From Leguminivora glycinivorella (taxonomy: Eukaryota; Arthropoda; Insecta; Lepidoptera; Tortricidae), in the NCBI RefSeq assembly GCF_023078275.1, contig NC_062971.1, forward strand, positions 7,874,001-7,938,000: a stretch of DNA of 64,000 nt, read 5' to 3'. The position numbers were made by a program, and so were the translations under genes. The first letter of the stretch is position 1. Each line of letters opens with the position of its first letter. Shown piece by piece: positions 1-10,718 of the stretch. Under the pieces are notes generated by a model that ran no database searches, had not been told where the DNA came from, and saw only the letters and a program-made list of their open reading frames with translations.

Positions 1-473
1 TAAAATTCCTAAAAATTTGACTAATAAATTGAATTTTTCACCTTAATTATTGTATTTTATTTCTTTCTACTTCACAAAGTGTATATTTGACTATGAGAAT
101 TGAAAGAATATGTTGGTTGTAATTGCTCTATAAAATAAATTATGTATCGGTACTCATCTATAGGGAATAGCGGAAACTATTATTACCTAGGAGGTAGAAT
201 TTCTAAATGTTAGGGAAATATCTAGTGTGTTGAAACTTCCTACACTTGAGAAAAGGATTTGTGGTTACTTCGTACAGCTTAGGCATCCTACCTTTACTAA
301 ACGATCACATTTTATTATTTTTCTTATAGCCAAACGTTTTAAATGCAGAACAAAAACAAACAAAATAAATTGGGATTAAATTCAGGGGTAGTTATTGAGC
401 TTAATGGGTCTTGGGTTGTTAAATATATGGGGTGCTTATGGTAGAGTATAGAGTAGGTTAGGTAGGTCTCCTT
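1..473. other. A+T-rich DNA, nothing recognised
   Basis: No open frame or repeat that I recognise. It lies upstream of the gypsy integrase fragment and may be decayed internal sequence of that element or intron sequence of the cyclase gene further right. Confidence 0.4.
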
Positions 474-751
474 TTGACCGTTACAAAACTCTTAAAAATT
501 ACACACTTAACCTCAACCGCTTATCATCATCAAACTATAGGTGCGTTAGAAAATAGTCATAAAAATCTAATTTCCTTTTTACGTATTCAAACAAACAACG
601 CGCCCCAAAATTGGAGTACATGGTTACCTTATTGGTCTTTTGCTTTCAATACCACTGTACACAGTGAAACTAAATATAGCCCATTTGAACTTGTTTTTGG
701 CAAATTATGTAGTATACCGAGACATCTAACAGATACTTTAGACCCATTATA
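474..751 (+). pseudogene. Ty3/gypsy-type integrase fragment, part 1
   Basis: The + frame from 474 encodes the second half of a retroelement integrase core. Visible features are the STAYHHQTIGALENSHKN stretch, whose Glu fits the last acidic residue of the D,D35E triad, followed by the NWSTWLPYWSFAFNTT and SPFELVFG blocks typical of gypsy-like elements. The earlier two Asp residues, RNase H and reverse transcriptase are not present to the left, so the piece is 5'-truncated. The frame is cut at 751 by a mariner transposon and resumes at 2003. In an intact element this enzyme would insert the DNA copy into the genome. Assignment to gypsy rests on motifs only. Confidence 0.75.
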
Positions 752-2000
752 TTGGGTTGGCACAAAAGTAATGACACACTCTACAAAACTCTATACATTT
801 CCTTTCTTAAGTTAACTGTTTTCGATAATATTCTAGTAAGTTGTAGAACATTCTAGGTACTTCTAATGTGAGGGTATATAAAGCCGCCCTCGTGATTGGT
901 TTAGTTAGATTGAAATAAAATGGACGAGCGACAAGTTCGAACACTTTACTTATCGTGTACTTGTTAGGCCACAGTGCGCGGGCTGCGGATGACAATATCA
1001 ACACTGCATTGGGCGCTGGAAGTACAAGCCATGCCACGGTGTCCAGATGGTTTGACCGTTTTAAATCAGGAGACAGGAGCCTTGAAAGTCAGTCACGCTC
1101 AGGGCGACCACCTGCATTCAATGATGACGATTTACGCCGCGAACTACAGTCGAATCCTGATGCTACTACTCGTGAATTAGCGGAAGCACTTAACTGCAGT
1201 CACCACGCTGTGGAATACCATCTGCATGAGCTTGGGTATGGAAAAGTTTTGGCTCAATGGGTACCGCACATCCTTACCGACGCCAGTCGTGCAGTCCGTG
1301 TCGCCATCTGTCAATCACTTTTGCTGCTACCCCGACGTAAAGAGTTTTTGACTGATCTGGTTACGGGAGATGAATCATGGATTTATTATGAGAACGATAC
1401 ACATCGTGCTTTTTGGCTGCCTCGAGAAGAAACGCCACCAACTCAACCGAAGCTGAGTCAAAAGAACCGCTTAAATGTTTTGCTTTGTTGTTTCTGGGAC
1501 TCGCAAGGCATGCTGTTTCATGAACACGATGAAACTGTAAACGCTAACAAATATTCAACACAGCTCACCGAACTATCTTCTGCTATCAAGAAAAAACGAC
1601 GAAGACGAGCCACTGTAATTTTACTACATGATAACGCTCGACCTCATGTCGCATCTACCGTTCGCCAACAGCTGCAGAACTTGGGCTGGGAGACGATACC
1701 CCACCCACCTTATTCTCCAGACCTCGCACCATCAGACTTTCATTTGTTTAGAGCCCTGAAACGACATTTGCGGGGTAAACAATTCAATGATTTCCATGAT
1801 GTACAGGTGGAGTTGAACAACTTTTTTGAGGCACAGCCATCAGAGTTCTGGGCGAAAGGCATCCAAACTTTGCCGGATCGTTGGCAAGAAGTCATAGATG
1901 CTAATGGTGATTACATCATCGACTAAGCTTTTTGTATTGTAATAATAATAAAAAATATAAAACGTAAACCAAGTGTCTCATTACTTTTGTGCCAACCCAA
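752..2000 (+). mobile_element. mariner transposon, 1249 bp, inside gypsy integrase
   Basis: The ends are inverted repeats: TTGGGTTGGCACAAAAGTAA at 752 and the matching ACTTTTGTGCCAACCCAA ending at 2000. A TA dinucleotide sits immediately outside each end (750-751 and 2001-2002), the standard mariner target duplication. Length, repeat sequence and the transposase inside all fit the mariner family. The surrounding reading frame is that of a retroelement integrase, so mariner is the younger insertion. Confidence 0.95.
920..1926 (+). pseudogene. mariner transposase with one early frameshift
   Basis: A start codon at 920 opens a short frame (MDERQVRTLYLS) that stops at 965-967. The main frame runs from about 955 to the stop at 1924-1926, giving about 320 residues, close to a full mariner transposase. 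Order: N-terminal helix-turn-helix region (residues about 20-110, including WFDRFKSGDRS and SGRPP), then the catalytic core with TGDESWIYY (first Asp), LLHDNARPH (second Asp) and YSPDLAPSDFHLF (third Asp). The second and third Asp are separated by 34 residues, the DD34D signature. The enzyme would cut and paste the element at TA sites. The only defect I see is the single-base shift near codon 13, so this copy should not make full-length protein. Downstream an AATAAA-like stretch lies before the right terminal repeat. Confidence 0.92.
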
Positions 2001-2002
2001 TA

Positions 2003-2220
2003 TAACCATAACGATTACCCATGCGAATTAAAATATAGGATTCAAAAGTCGCAATTAGATGCTAAGACAAATCTTTGTAAAAGTAAAGAAATAAATTGGA
2101 CCCTTTATATTTAGGCCCATATAAGGTAGTTAAGGATATACAACCAAATGTAATCATTTTAGATAATAAAAATAAGCAAAATATATTGCACAAAAATAGG
2201 ACTAAGCCATATGTTTCCTA
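2003..2220 (+). pseudogene. Ty3/gypsy-type pol C-terminus, part 2
   Basis: With mariner and one TA removed, the frame ending at 751 continues here without a gap (NHNDYPCELKYRIQKSQLDA). A stop and frame slip near 2114 follow, then a GPYKVVKDIQPNVIILDN stretch resembling the C-terminal strands of gypsy integrases, and an LHKNRTKPY end. The protein is therefore broken at least once apart from the mariner insertion. It leads into a purine tract and a candidate 3' LTR. Confidence 0.65.
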
Positions 2221-2270
2221 AAAAAAAAAAAACTCTCTATTATGTATTTTTTTTAAATGAAGAGGGGGCG

Positions 2271-2406
2271 TGTGGTGTATGTGTATCTATTGATATATAT
2301 GTCATGTATCATCCATGTATTGAGTAGTCTGTAAGTTGAGTTTGAACAATAAACACATGTAATCGAGCTCCGTATTTTATTGTTATTCCGCCAACCGTAC
2401 ACGACA
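2271..2406 (+). repeat. candidate 3' LTR of the gypsy-like element
   Basis: The pol frame is followed by a purine tract AAATGAAGAGGGGGCG (2255-2270), then a stretch beginning TGTGGTGTATG and ending CGTACACGACA, with an AATAAA signal near 2349. This has the layout polypurine tract, TG...CA LTR. The 136-bp length is short and no 5' LTR is in the window for comparison, so the right edge is a guess. Confidence 0.4.
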
Positions 2407-2884
2407 GATAAAGAGATAAGACATGACAAAAAGACGAATGGCGGGTGACGAATAAGTAGTTAGTCAAGTAGTATTAGCAAGGAAGCTAGGAAATGAAAAA
2501 TTTGCCTGACTTATTTAAGTCTAGATATATGAAACTATATTTTTGACTAAGAGCTGTAAATACTATATCGCAAATAAGGAATTATGAATTATGAATACTT
2601 GGTGCTATCAACCCTGCCCATGGGTACAAGTTGTAAAGGCGTATGGTGTTCTGTTTTTGTAGCGTTAAGAACAGTTTCATACAAATTTAACTGGAAAATT
2701 TAAATCACTGTCTTCTTGAAACTTAAACTCAAGACCTCTCGATATCTCACCCAATGCAGATTTTTTCTCTTGCAGACATTACTGCTTGTTTCAAAATAAT
2801 TAAGCGTCATACCACTTTATCTTCAGCATTTCTATCAAATTCTGAATACAGAGCAACGAAAGTACAAATATCATAATTTTCCAG
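2407..2884 (+). other. probable intron upstream of the cyclase exon
   Basis: A+T-rich with no frame of note. It ends in the splice acceptor TTTTCCAG at 2877-2884, so it is most simply the 3' part of an intron, which would also contain the gypsy/mariner insertion to its left. Confidence 0.5.
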
Positions 2885-4006
2885 GGCCATGTGTGGCTGG
2901 CGTGGTGGGGCTGAAGATGCCGCGCTACTGCCTGTTCGGGGACACCGTGAACACCGCCTCGAGGATGGAGTCCCACGGCGAGGCCCTCAAGATACACGTC
3001 AGCCCCAAGACCAAGGAGGTGCTGGACTTGTACGACTGCTTCGACTTGGAGTGCAGGGGAGAAATCACGATGAAGGTACCGTATTCATCCTCCTCCTTGC
3101 GTTATCCCGGCATTTGCCACGGAGCCGCTTTGACAACTAATCCCAAGATTTGACATAGGCACAAGTTTTACGAAAGCGACTGCCATCTGACCTTCCAACC
3201 CGAAGGGTAACTAGGCCGTACTGGAATTAGTCCGGTTTCCTTCACCGAAAAGCGACTGGTAAATATCAAATGACATTCCGCACATAAGTTCCGAAAAACT
3301 CATTGGTACGAGCCGGGGTTCGAACCCGCGACCTCCAGAGGACACCAGCGCTTTTGATGAAGTTACCGTATTATATCTTTATATTTAACCTTATATTACA
3401 ACCACATCGATTGTTGACTGAATGTTACATAACTTTTTTTTTTCAATTATGACATTTAAATTGTTACAGGGTAAAGGTAAAATGACGACTTATTGGTTAC
3501 TCGGCGAAAAAAAATCTGAAAATCCTCAAATTCATAGCTACGATGATTTAAATGGAACTGAAAACACTGCAAATAATCCAAGTATAACGTTTCAAGGACC
3601 AGATAGCCCTGCAGCCCACTCCATCAAAAACCGTCAAACGAGTCCTGAATTTAAAAGTAAGAAAGAAAAGACGCAAAATTCAAAACCAACACCTCTCGAA
3701 TTATTAAATGAACGAGACCGTATAAAGCATGAAATTGCAACATTTGTAGCAAAAGATCTGATTAACAATATTGATATAGCAGTAAAAGAGTTCAGGAAGT
3801 CTCAAAGCGCGAATTTTGCAGCAATGATGGCTGTCCAAAGTAAAACAGTTTGTAATGGAAACGACAGAGGCCTAATTACACCAACGTACGATAAGGAACT
3901 CGTCATTAGCAAAGGTAAGGTGCGAGATGTCGTCAACCGTTTCAACAACAGTGTCGGTAACGATACTAAGATCGGTAAACCGAAATCGATCAAAGCTGAA
4001 GACTGA
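2885..4006 (+). CDS. receptor-type guanylate cyclase, last two exons
   Basis: Two exons are visible. Exon A (2885-3075) opens after TTTTCCAG and closes at AAG|GTACCG. It encodes the end of a class III cyclase domain, with GPCVAGVVGLKMPRYCLFGD then TVNTASRMES, which holds the Asn and Arg expected to bind substrate and stabilise the transition state. Exon B (3470-4006) opens after TTGTTACAG and starts GKGKMTTYWLLGE, the usual end of receptor guanylate cyclase domains, followed by a roughly 165-residue hydrophilic C-terminal tail (Lys, Ser and Asn rich) and a TGA stop. The intron is phase 0 and holds a SINE. The enzyme makes cGMP from GTP, normally fused to a membrane receptor and kinase-like domain; those exons are not in the window and must lie off the left edge. 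Exon A is much richer in G+C than exon B. Which insect paralogue this is (Gyc76C-like or other) I cannot tell. An AATAAA lies 10 bases after the stop and another at 4199. Confidence 0.9.
3101..3370 (-). repeat. SINE (family 2) in the cyclase intron
   Basis: The sequence from TTATCCCGGCATTTGCCACG to the tRNA-like head (GGTTCGAACCCGCGACC on the + strand, a Pol III B box on the - strand) matches a longer copy at 60977-61276 and a fragment near 10038-10085. The head is at the right, so the element is on the minus strand. It is a tRNA-derived SINE, non-coding, moved by LINE enzymes. Confidence 0.8.
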
Positions 4007-4021
4007 ATTGCATGAAATAAA

Positions 4022-5181
4022 GCAACGCCTAATTCCCTTGCCCGGTCCAAAATCTTTTTTTGTTTATGAAGAATCTTTAAAAATATTAATAAGAGTTTAG
4101 CCAATGTTTCTATGTAAGCGTTACCAGAGTATTTTGTGCTAAGCACATTCCATAGTCTAGTCATTATTGAATAAGTATGTCTCCGATGAGATTATTAAAA
4201 TAAATTAGTTACATGGTTGCTATTTTATAATTTTTAATAGTAGAAATCTCTTTATTTACAATAAACATGCATTAAAAGACCACATTACAGTTTAAATGGC
4301 TTGCGGCCAGAGTAATTCCGAATTTTAGAAATTGAATAATATAATTAAATGTTAGTAGTTTTAGAAAACACACGGTATTTAACTATTACTTGTAATGAAA
4401 TTTAGGTTAAAAAATCAATCGCAAAAGCGATTTATCAGAAAGATGTAGTGAGAAAAATATGTGTGAATAAGAAAACCTTAGATCTGTATTATACACTTAG
4501 ACCCTATAGTGTTTTTACTGACCTTTTATACCTCTGTATCTTCTTTATCCCTGACTACTCTCTAGGAAGTGGTTGGAGAAATGAAATATTTTATACTTAA
4601 CGGAAATAACCGTTATAGAGCTTTCTAAACTAATTGAGGCAGAGACCAATTTTGTCAATAAATGCCCCAATTTATTGAAATATTGATAGAATTATGGTAG
4701 AAATTTAAACAAATTATTTATTTGCAATTTTTAATAGAAATATTATACTCGTAATATAAGAGCGCATCGGTTTAACCCTTCAAAGCTTTTAGGTAAGAAT
4801 TAAATAAGAATGACAATGCGATTAGGACAGTATTTATTTATCTCATTTCTCCAACTTATAGCGTATAATGAAAATAATGAATGAACTATTTAATTAAATT
4901 TAAGTGTTGATAAGTGTTGATATTGTAAATTCAGGCCTCTAATATCTTTCATAATAATTTGAAAAATAAGTAAGTATAACAAGGCCCTTCGAATGATTGT
5001 TTACGCTTATAACCACAGGTTTTAAAACTTTGTTATGATTTAATTTATTATCTTGTCGTATTTTAACTAGATTTGAGTCCGTAGCCAAGAGTACAATTGT
5101 TTACGCTCTGAAGCGTATTGTAATTATCTCTCTTCACCGCTCTTCTTTATCGGTTCGGTGCGACCTCAGAGCAAATAATAC
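4022..5181. other. A+T-rich region, no gene seen
   Basis: This includes the probable 3' end of the cyclase transcript (AATAAA at 4199) and then about 1 kb of A+T-rich DNA with no conserved frame and no repeat I recognise. Confidence 0.5.
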
Positions 5182-5267
5182 AGTCGAGTTCATAAATATG
5201 TGAAAATTTTTGACCTTATTGCAACGAATAAAGATGAAGAAATGTACACATATTTTTGAACTCGACT
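5182..5267. repeat. short hairpin MITE
   Basis: Arms of 21 bases (AGTCGAGTTCATAAATATGTG at 5182, one mismatch to its partner at 5247-5267) enclose about 44 bases. The shape fits a small non-autonomous DNA transposon. I see no other copy in the window. Confidence 0.5.
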
Positions 5268-5555
5268 ATGCATACTAGAGAGCGGACGAGCCTCCGGCGG
5301 ACGTGTCGCAGTTTTTAGCTCATTGATAAACCAGTTGTCGTTGTGTGCGTGCGTGAAACACGAACGCTGGTAGTTTGCGCGTACAGCGACTTGGAAATGA
5401 CCCGCAAGTATTAGGCAATAGCCCAATAGGAGCGTCTGGAGCGTTCATCTACAAGTGTGTGGGTTCAAGAACTTCACACGTATTCAATACAAATCCCCCG
5501 ACATGTCCGATCTCCTGCTTTCCTGAGCATTTCTTTTTTTTTGCCACTTTTATGA
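5268..5555. other. mixed-composition DNA, function unknown
   Basis: Moderately G+C-rich compared with its surroundings (GCCTCCGGCGGACGTG, GCGCGTACAGCG). Frames are short and not conserved in any way I can judge. It could be a fragment of a repeat or an untranslated exon. Confidence 0.25.
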
Positions 5556-5559
5556 AGTG

Positions 5560-5900
5560 TGATATTTTTGAAAAAAAAAAAATGCTATTTCTACTTAGAA
5601 TTACTAGCTTTTTCAATACTAGTTGTTAAAAAAATTGTCCCATACGATTTTTTCTTATTTTGTTACAATTTTCCGTACATGTTGTATGGAGTAACAAAAG
5701 AGGAAAGTAACAAAAATGTATGGAAATTCTGGGACACTTTTTGTCTCCCAGTGAGATTGAAAGTACTGATGATTCTGAGTACAATTGACCTAAAATTCCC
5801 TAAAACAATCAAAATTTTTTTATTAGCAAAAAAAAAATGCTTTCCTATATCTGTGGGAGCAACACAGATAGCTGCGTATCATCAAACAGAGCGTTAATAA
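5560..5900. repeat. interspersed repeat also present at 17.2 kb
   Basis: The stretch with TTGTCCCATACG, TTTTGTTACAATTTTCCGTA and a later GGGACACTTTTTGTCTCCC resembles 17178-17312 (TGTCCCAAGG, CGTTATAATTTTTTCGTA, AGGACATTTTTTCCCC). The class is not known to me. The two short frames through it are A+T-rich artefacts. Confidence 0.55.
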
Positions 5901-6180
5901 TCCTGCTCTTGGCTACGGGCCTTGATGTAATTAAAATGGTTTGATTGTGATATTATTGTTATGGAAGTACAACTTGTTTACCAGAGATGTGAAGAGATTT
6001 ATTTATTTTTAATGTGATTGTTTCTAGTCCTCAATACTTGTAAAGTATAGTTTGTTGTCGAGGTTTTATAATATGAATAAAAAATCGGTAATTATTGTAA
6101 TGTTTTTTCATAATCATTTTCTTTAATATGTACCTACTTTTTTACAGGATACGCGGCCAGAAACACTATATTATTATCCA

Positions 6181-6603
6181 AGACGGTGTAACATGAGGAA
6201 ACCGAAAGATTTTAACGCATTTTTGAGGTTAAAAGGAGGAAACATTTTTTATAAAAGTTTAAGTAAATTTCATAAAAAACCTTTTGTTTTATTTTCTTTT
6301 TAAGTTTTTGTAAATATATTTCACCTTAAAAGTAAATGTTATCCGTAAACCCGGCACCTGAAATGAATCTTGTAATTTTTTTTAGAAACCTACTTTTTGC
6401 AATGTGTTACGTCACGTCTATCAATAAGGATAGTTAGATTAATGACATCGTCGCCATCAAAAAAATAAAATTAGTTTTTTTTAAATAGTAATAACTCTGA
6501 AACTAGTCGAAGTCCACTAAAGCTTATTGACATTTAGTACGAATGATATCTTGATCATAACTACGCTGTTAAAAATATTCGGTTTCTTCATATTACACCA
6601 TCT
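6181..6603. mobile_element. MITE with 26-bp terminal inverted repeats
   Basis: The left end AGACGGTGTAACATGAGGAA and the right end (reverse complement AGATGGTGTAATATGAAGAA) match at 23 of 26 positions through ACCGAA. The 423-bp interior has no coding frame. No clear target duplication is visible, so superfamily is open. Confidence 0.55.
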
Positions 6604-6789
6604 AAGGTACAGGCCGTTACGTATACAAAATGAACAAAAACAGCGTAAGTACAACAGCGTATAATAGTTTAAAAGGTTATAATAAATTTAATGAAACACT
6701 TTACAACGTAACAGCCATTTAGGGGATTTCAAGTAAATATACAGTAAGTAATATTGACCTCGCTTACACTGTAGGGTTACCTCTTCCCA

Positions 6790-7017
6790 AAGAAGACCTA
6801 GTATATTCATATTATTCATATTCATATTCTTTATTTGTATTAATCATACATTGTCATGGTTTCATACATTCATAGTACTTAGGTATTAAACAATAATAAT
6901 TAGTATTAGTAGGTATGTCAGAAATGTGTACAGTAAAATTTAAAAATAAAATTTAAGAATAAAATTTAAAAATAAAATTAGTTATCATTTTAAACATTGA
7001 ACATTTCTTATTGTAGG
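6790..7017 (-). repeat. A+T-rich LINE-tail-like sequence
   Basis: It has repeated TTCATATTCATATTCTTTAT and AAAATTTAAAAATAAAATTTA motifs, like the 3' tails of minus-strand LINEs; a similar start occurs near 39281. No coding remnant is seen. Confidence 0.35.
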
Positions 7018-7072
7018 ACTTATGATAAGATTAAACTGACAAACAACGAGCGGAAAAATAATCGTCCAAGTA
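7018..7072 (-). repeat. fragment of the element at 8549-9243
   Basis: It matches 8781-8858 in reverse orientation: GATTAAACTGACAAACAACG and AATAATCGTCCAAGT are shared. It looks like an isolated piece of that element. Confidence 0.5.
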
Positions 7073-7589
7073 GCGTCCATTCCAATTCCAATACGTCAGG
7101 GTAATGTAAGATAACAATAGGAACTACCCTTCCATGAATTTTTTAATCGAATAAAATGCTTTCTGGGTTAGGAAACACTTATATCTTATCATGCCACAAA
7201 TTTTTAATATAAACAGTAAAATATGGGTCTTCCTTAATTCCTACTACCTAAAATTCTGAAATATACATTTTGCAGCTGGAAATCCCTGGAAGTATAAATC
7301 CCTGTACCTAATCAATATTTCAGATATTTTCGTGTGAAGGACGAGTTGACCCATTAAATGCGAGTGAAAACCCTGTTCATATCACAGCCATATCAAAAGC
7401 AATATGGGCGCGATGTACAGGCGATATAAAAAGAAAGTGGCTATTAAGGAGCCGTCCCCACTAATAGGCATTCCGGAACGGTACAACCATAAACTTTTTA
7501 CTTCTTAGTGAGCTACTTATTTCTAAATTGCTCTTGAAACGAACTTCAAATTCAGTAGGTATCTATTGTTTTTGTTCTCGTATTTTAAC

Positions 7590-7627
7590 CCCCGACGCAA
7601 AAACGAAGGGGTGTTATAAGTTTGACG

Positions 7628-7694
<67 letters not shown>

Positions 7695-7810
7695 CTGTCT
7701 GTTTGTCTGTCTGTGTGTGTGTCTGTCTGTGGCATCGTAGCTCCCGAACGGATGAACCGATTTTGATATAGTTTTTTTTGTCTGAAAGCAGAGTTATATT
7801 AAATTTTATT
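7590..7810. repeat. interspersed repeat with (TGTC)n microsatellite
   Basis: Unique-looking borders (CCCCCGACGCAAAAACGAAG at left, CTCCCGAACGGATGAACCG at right) flank a TGTC tetranucleotide run at 7628-7731, slightly degenerate at its right end. This is the arrangement of a common insect repeat with an internal microsatellite. The Asp/Thr/Gln and Cys/Val/Leu repeat frames here are artefacts of the run. Confidence 0.8.
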
Positions 7811-8029
7811 CTTGACAAAACGCTGCTGATTAGCTAGACCAATTTATGGTGGACAGGTAAGTATTAAATTATTAAGATATTTATCTATACATTACATAAC
7901 ATTAAAAAGGGTTTGAAGAATTATGTGTTTTAGAGAGTGTGAAACTACTGAAATTTCACTGGCCACTTTTATGGCATTTTTCGTATACAGGATGACATGC
8001 GACGTAGCACTGCGTATCTAAAAAGGGCC

Positions 8030-8350
8030 CATTTACACGGTGCGAGAACTTCAGTTAAACTTTCAGTTGCATAGCAGACGGTTGAGGGTTGGTATATACA
8101 ATAGGTAACTTTCCTTTCTTTAAAGTAAAACATTGCACGAAATAAAGCATCAAATAATTAAATAAAATAGATAAGTTGGCCGTCACGTCTCTCAACTCGA
8201 TATTAATTCCAAATTGACTAATCCAATATAATGAACACGAAGCGTAAGCGACTGTAACATATGAGTGATGTATTCGTCGTATTCGTTATGACAGTTCTTG
8301 AAATAAGCTGATTTTACTAGAAAGAATCAAATACGGCAATGTAATGAAAT
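8030..8350. repeat. partial copies of two MITE families
   Basis: GGGCCCATTTACACGGTGCG at 8031 resembles the end of the MITE at 57881. From about 8138, CACGAAATAAAGCATC and later GACAGTTCTTGAAATAAGC resemble the interior of the MITE at 41033-41289. Both lack a second end. Confidence 0.45.
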
Positions 8351-8379
8351 CGTATACGATTTCCCGCACTGTAAGCTTA

Positions 8380-8545
8380 GCCCCAAACTAAGCAAAGCTT
8401 GTGTGGGTGCTAAACTACGATATACATACTTAAATATATAAATACATACTTATATACATAGAAAATATCCATGACTCAGGAACAAATATCTGTGCTCATC
8501 ACACATGGCAGGGTTACTACCGACTGAGCCAGATCGGTTGTACGA
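8380..8545 (-). repeat. SINE (family 1), head damaged
   Basis: It shares AGCCCCAAACTAAGCAAAGC and CCATGACTCAGGAACAAAT with the copies at 45778 and 59236. The A-box part is present (CTACCGACTGAGCCAGATC on the + strand), but the segment holding the B box is deleted after ATCACACA. tRNA-derived, minus strand. Confidence 0.75.
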
Positions 8546-8548
8546 GTA

Positions 8549-9243
8549 TATATACACCGTGTTTCACTTAACACTAAAAACCTGAAAACAGTTTGTTCAG
8601 AATCGAGAGTAGAATCGATTGAGCTATATCTTGATGGGGGTAATATTTTTATTTAAATTAGTATGATTAGTTATTTTTTATGTGCCCTTTCTATTGTACT
8701 CGTAATACAACATTGTGTATATCGCATTGCTAGAGGTTGTTTACCTTTTTTCAGTATTTAGGGGTATTAATACTGGCCGGTTACTTGGACGATTATTTTT
8801 TCCGCTACTAGTTTGACGTTGGTTGTCAGTTTAATCTTAATGTTTATCATAAGTCATAACAAATTGAACTCGTACCTAATTACAACCTTGTCATTTTGAA
8901 TATTGAGTTTATTTGCTTACTGCGATTACCTGTCCAATTTGAAGTTTACTGTGACAAAGCTTTAAAGTGTTTTACAGTGACATCTTAGCTGTCTATTGGT
9001 AAACCTTATGTCGTTGCAGTAACGTACACAAATAAATAGTCTTATGGTTTACGATGGTAGTTAGCAATTATTTTATTGAGTGTAGAGCTAAAAGTCAAGT
9101 AGAGCTGTACAGAAAATTAAAAATTCAATTAAAAAAAAAGTAACGATCAGATTAAAAGATGAATACTCTAGATGAGTTTAAAAAAATAAAAATCAGTTGG
9201 GCTGTCTGAGGTTTTGAGTGATACCGGAAACACCGTGTATATA
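8549..9243. mobile_element. non-autonomous DNA element, about 695 bp
   Basis: The outer ends TATATACACCGTGTTTC (left) and GGAAACACCGTGTATATA (right) are inverted repeats, with further inner similarity (ACTAAAAACCTGA versus its complement). No coding frame. It contains the segment repeated in inverse at 7018-7072. Confidence 0.5.
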
Positions 9244-9553
9244 AGTATTCATTTATTCAACCTGTTTTGGATCAAAAATATTTGTCATCGATCTCATCAT
9301 GCATTTTACTTTGTATTCCTTTCAGTTTTTGTATACCTTAGCATGGCCGAGATGAATCACAGGCAATAAGGCCGCGCGTAAAGGCCACGGGAAGTGGCCA
9401 TTACGCCGCGACTCTCCTAATGGCCGTTTTACTTCAACATCTACCCCCGACAAACCTATATGCCAGTAGTAGAGGAATGACTCAATTTATCATAAGTGTC
9501 AGCTGTAGTGGGAAACAACCTTTCTCAAGTTTACTTGGAGAAAAGAACTGCGT
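9244..9553. other. no gene; small G+C-rich hairpin
   Basis: Near 9370-9412 CGCGTAAAGGCCAC and GTGGCCATTACGCCGCG form a short hairpin. Nothing else recognised. Confidence 0.35.
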
Positions 9554-9668
9554 GCGTAGCCGAATGCACAAACGCTCACGAAACGAAACGCTCGTAGCCA
9601 GCCAGACTACCTTTCGCGGCGTTTCGTTTTCGTTTCGCGTCGTAGAAATGCCATTCGGTTACGGGGCC
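9554..9668. repeat. MITE family A (CCGAATG ends)
   Basis: Ends GTAGCCGAATGCAC and TGCCATTCGGTTACGGGGCC are inverted. Related copies are at 36997-37310, 53012-53180 and, diverged, 62865-63000. It is a short non-coding DNA element. Confidence 0.65.
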
Positions 9669-10229
9669 TGGAAAGGGTTAATGTGACCTAAGAAATAGAA
9701 GTTTAAACCGTTTAATTATGGTACCACGTCGCGCGTACAACGTAAACATTCCTGTTTATGTTAATTAAAAGGGAACATAATTGTATGAAGAAGCTGCGCG
9801 CGCTCACTCTTGCGGGATTAAACGAAAACAATACAATTACTGGTTTGTTTTGGATAATTTAATTTTTGGTGAATATAATGTTCAACACTAAAATGGTTAA
9901 AATCGAGAAAAAGTAGGTAATAACATTTACATGTATACGAGCGAAAATGAATTCCTACTAAGTACTGTACTAAGTTTCTGTTTTTGCTAGTGGCTTATGG
10001 AAGATCAGGCGCATAAAATAAGTATTATCTTCCTAGCGTTATCTCAGCATTTGCCACGGCTCATGGGAGCCTGGGATCCGCTTTAGCTACTTATGCTCTG
10101 TTAGGTACTTATTCTTAAATTACAAAATACTTTGTAATCTAGTAATGATCTTTAAATGAACAAGGTACAGAATAAAAGTGTGTTACAGATGTATTGCGAA
10201 AAGGGTTTCCTTCGGAAACGTTCGTATTT
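9669..10229. other. no gene; SINE family 2 fragment
   Basis: Mostly unrecognised. ATCTCAGCATTTGCCACGGC at about 10041 through GGGATCCGCTTTAG is a 5'-truncated piece of the SINE seen at 60977. Confidence 0.45.
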
Positions 10230-10290
10230 GTCATGCTAGTTCAGTCAATGTCAGTACATCTTGTACTGACACTGAATGAAATAGCATGAC
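10230..10290. repeat. 30-bp-arm hairpin
   Basis: GTCATGCTAGTTCAGTCAAT followed by GTCAGTACAT pairs with ATGTACTGACACTGAATGAA plus ATAGCATGAC, with very few mismatches and almost no loop. Probable MITE remnant. Confidence 0.65.
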
Positions 10291-10718
10291 ACGTTCGTAC
10301 ATTTCCGTAACAATTCGAAGGCAAATCTTTTCGCACTATATCTGTAGCTATTGTTACATTGACGCTGAAAACATAAAACCTTTACATGTCGCAGTTTTAA
10401 ACTGCATTTCCTACTTCACCCAATACCTACTGAATAATTTATATTGTTCCCTCGCCCGTATCAGGAGCGCACTGGCTTTATTTGAAGTGCGGTAAATCAT
10501 GGCTATGTACTCAATGGGAGTAAACGCGAAAAACGCGACACTCACCTAGCCAAAGTGACACTCATTGATGCTGCATAATGAATACTGCGATAAAATAAAA
10601 ACATGCAGATAAAGCTTGTCCCAGAAAAAAATTTCGTTTATACAAGCAGCGATTACGTTAAAACTTTCAATCAAAATGGTTTAAAAAATATTGTCGTTTG
10701 TAAGTTACAATCCTATAT
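10291..10718. other. no gene recognised
   Basis: A 69-codon open frame (10286-10495) has no recognisable motif. The rest is A+T-rich. Confidence 0.3.

Noticed and set aside
7523..7818. Open frames of Asp-Arg-Gln-Thr and Cys-Leu-Ser-Val repeats
   Set aside because: They are translations of the TGTC microsatellite and occur on both strands.
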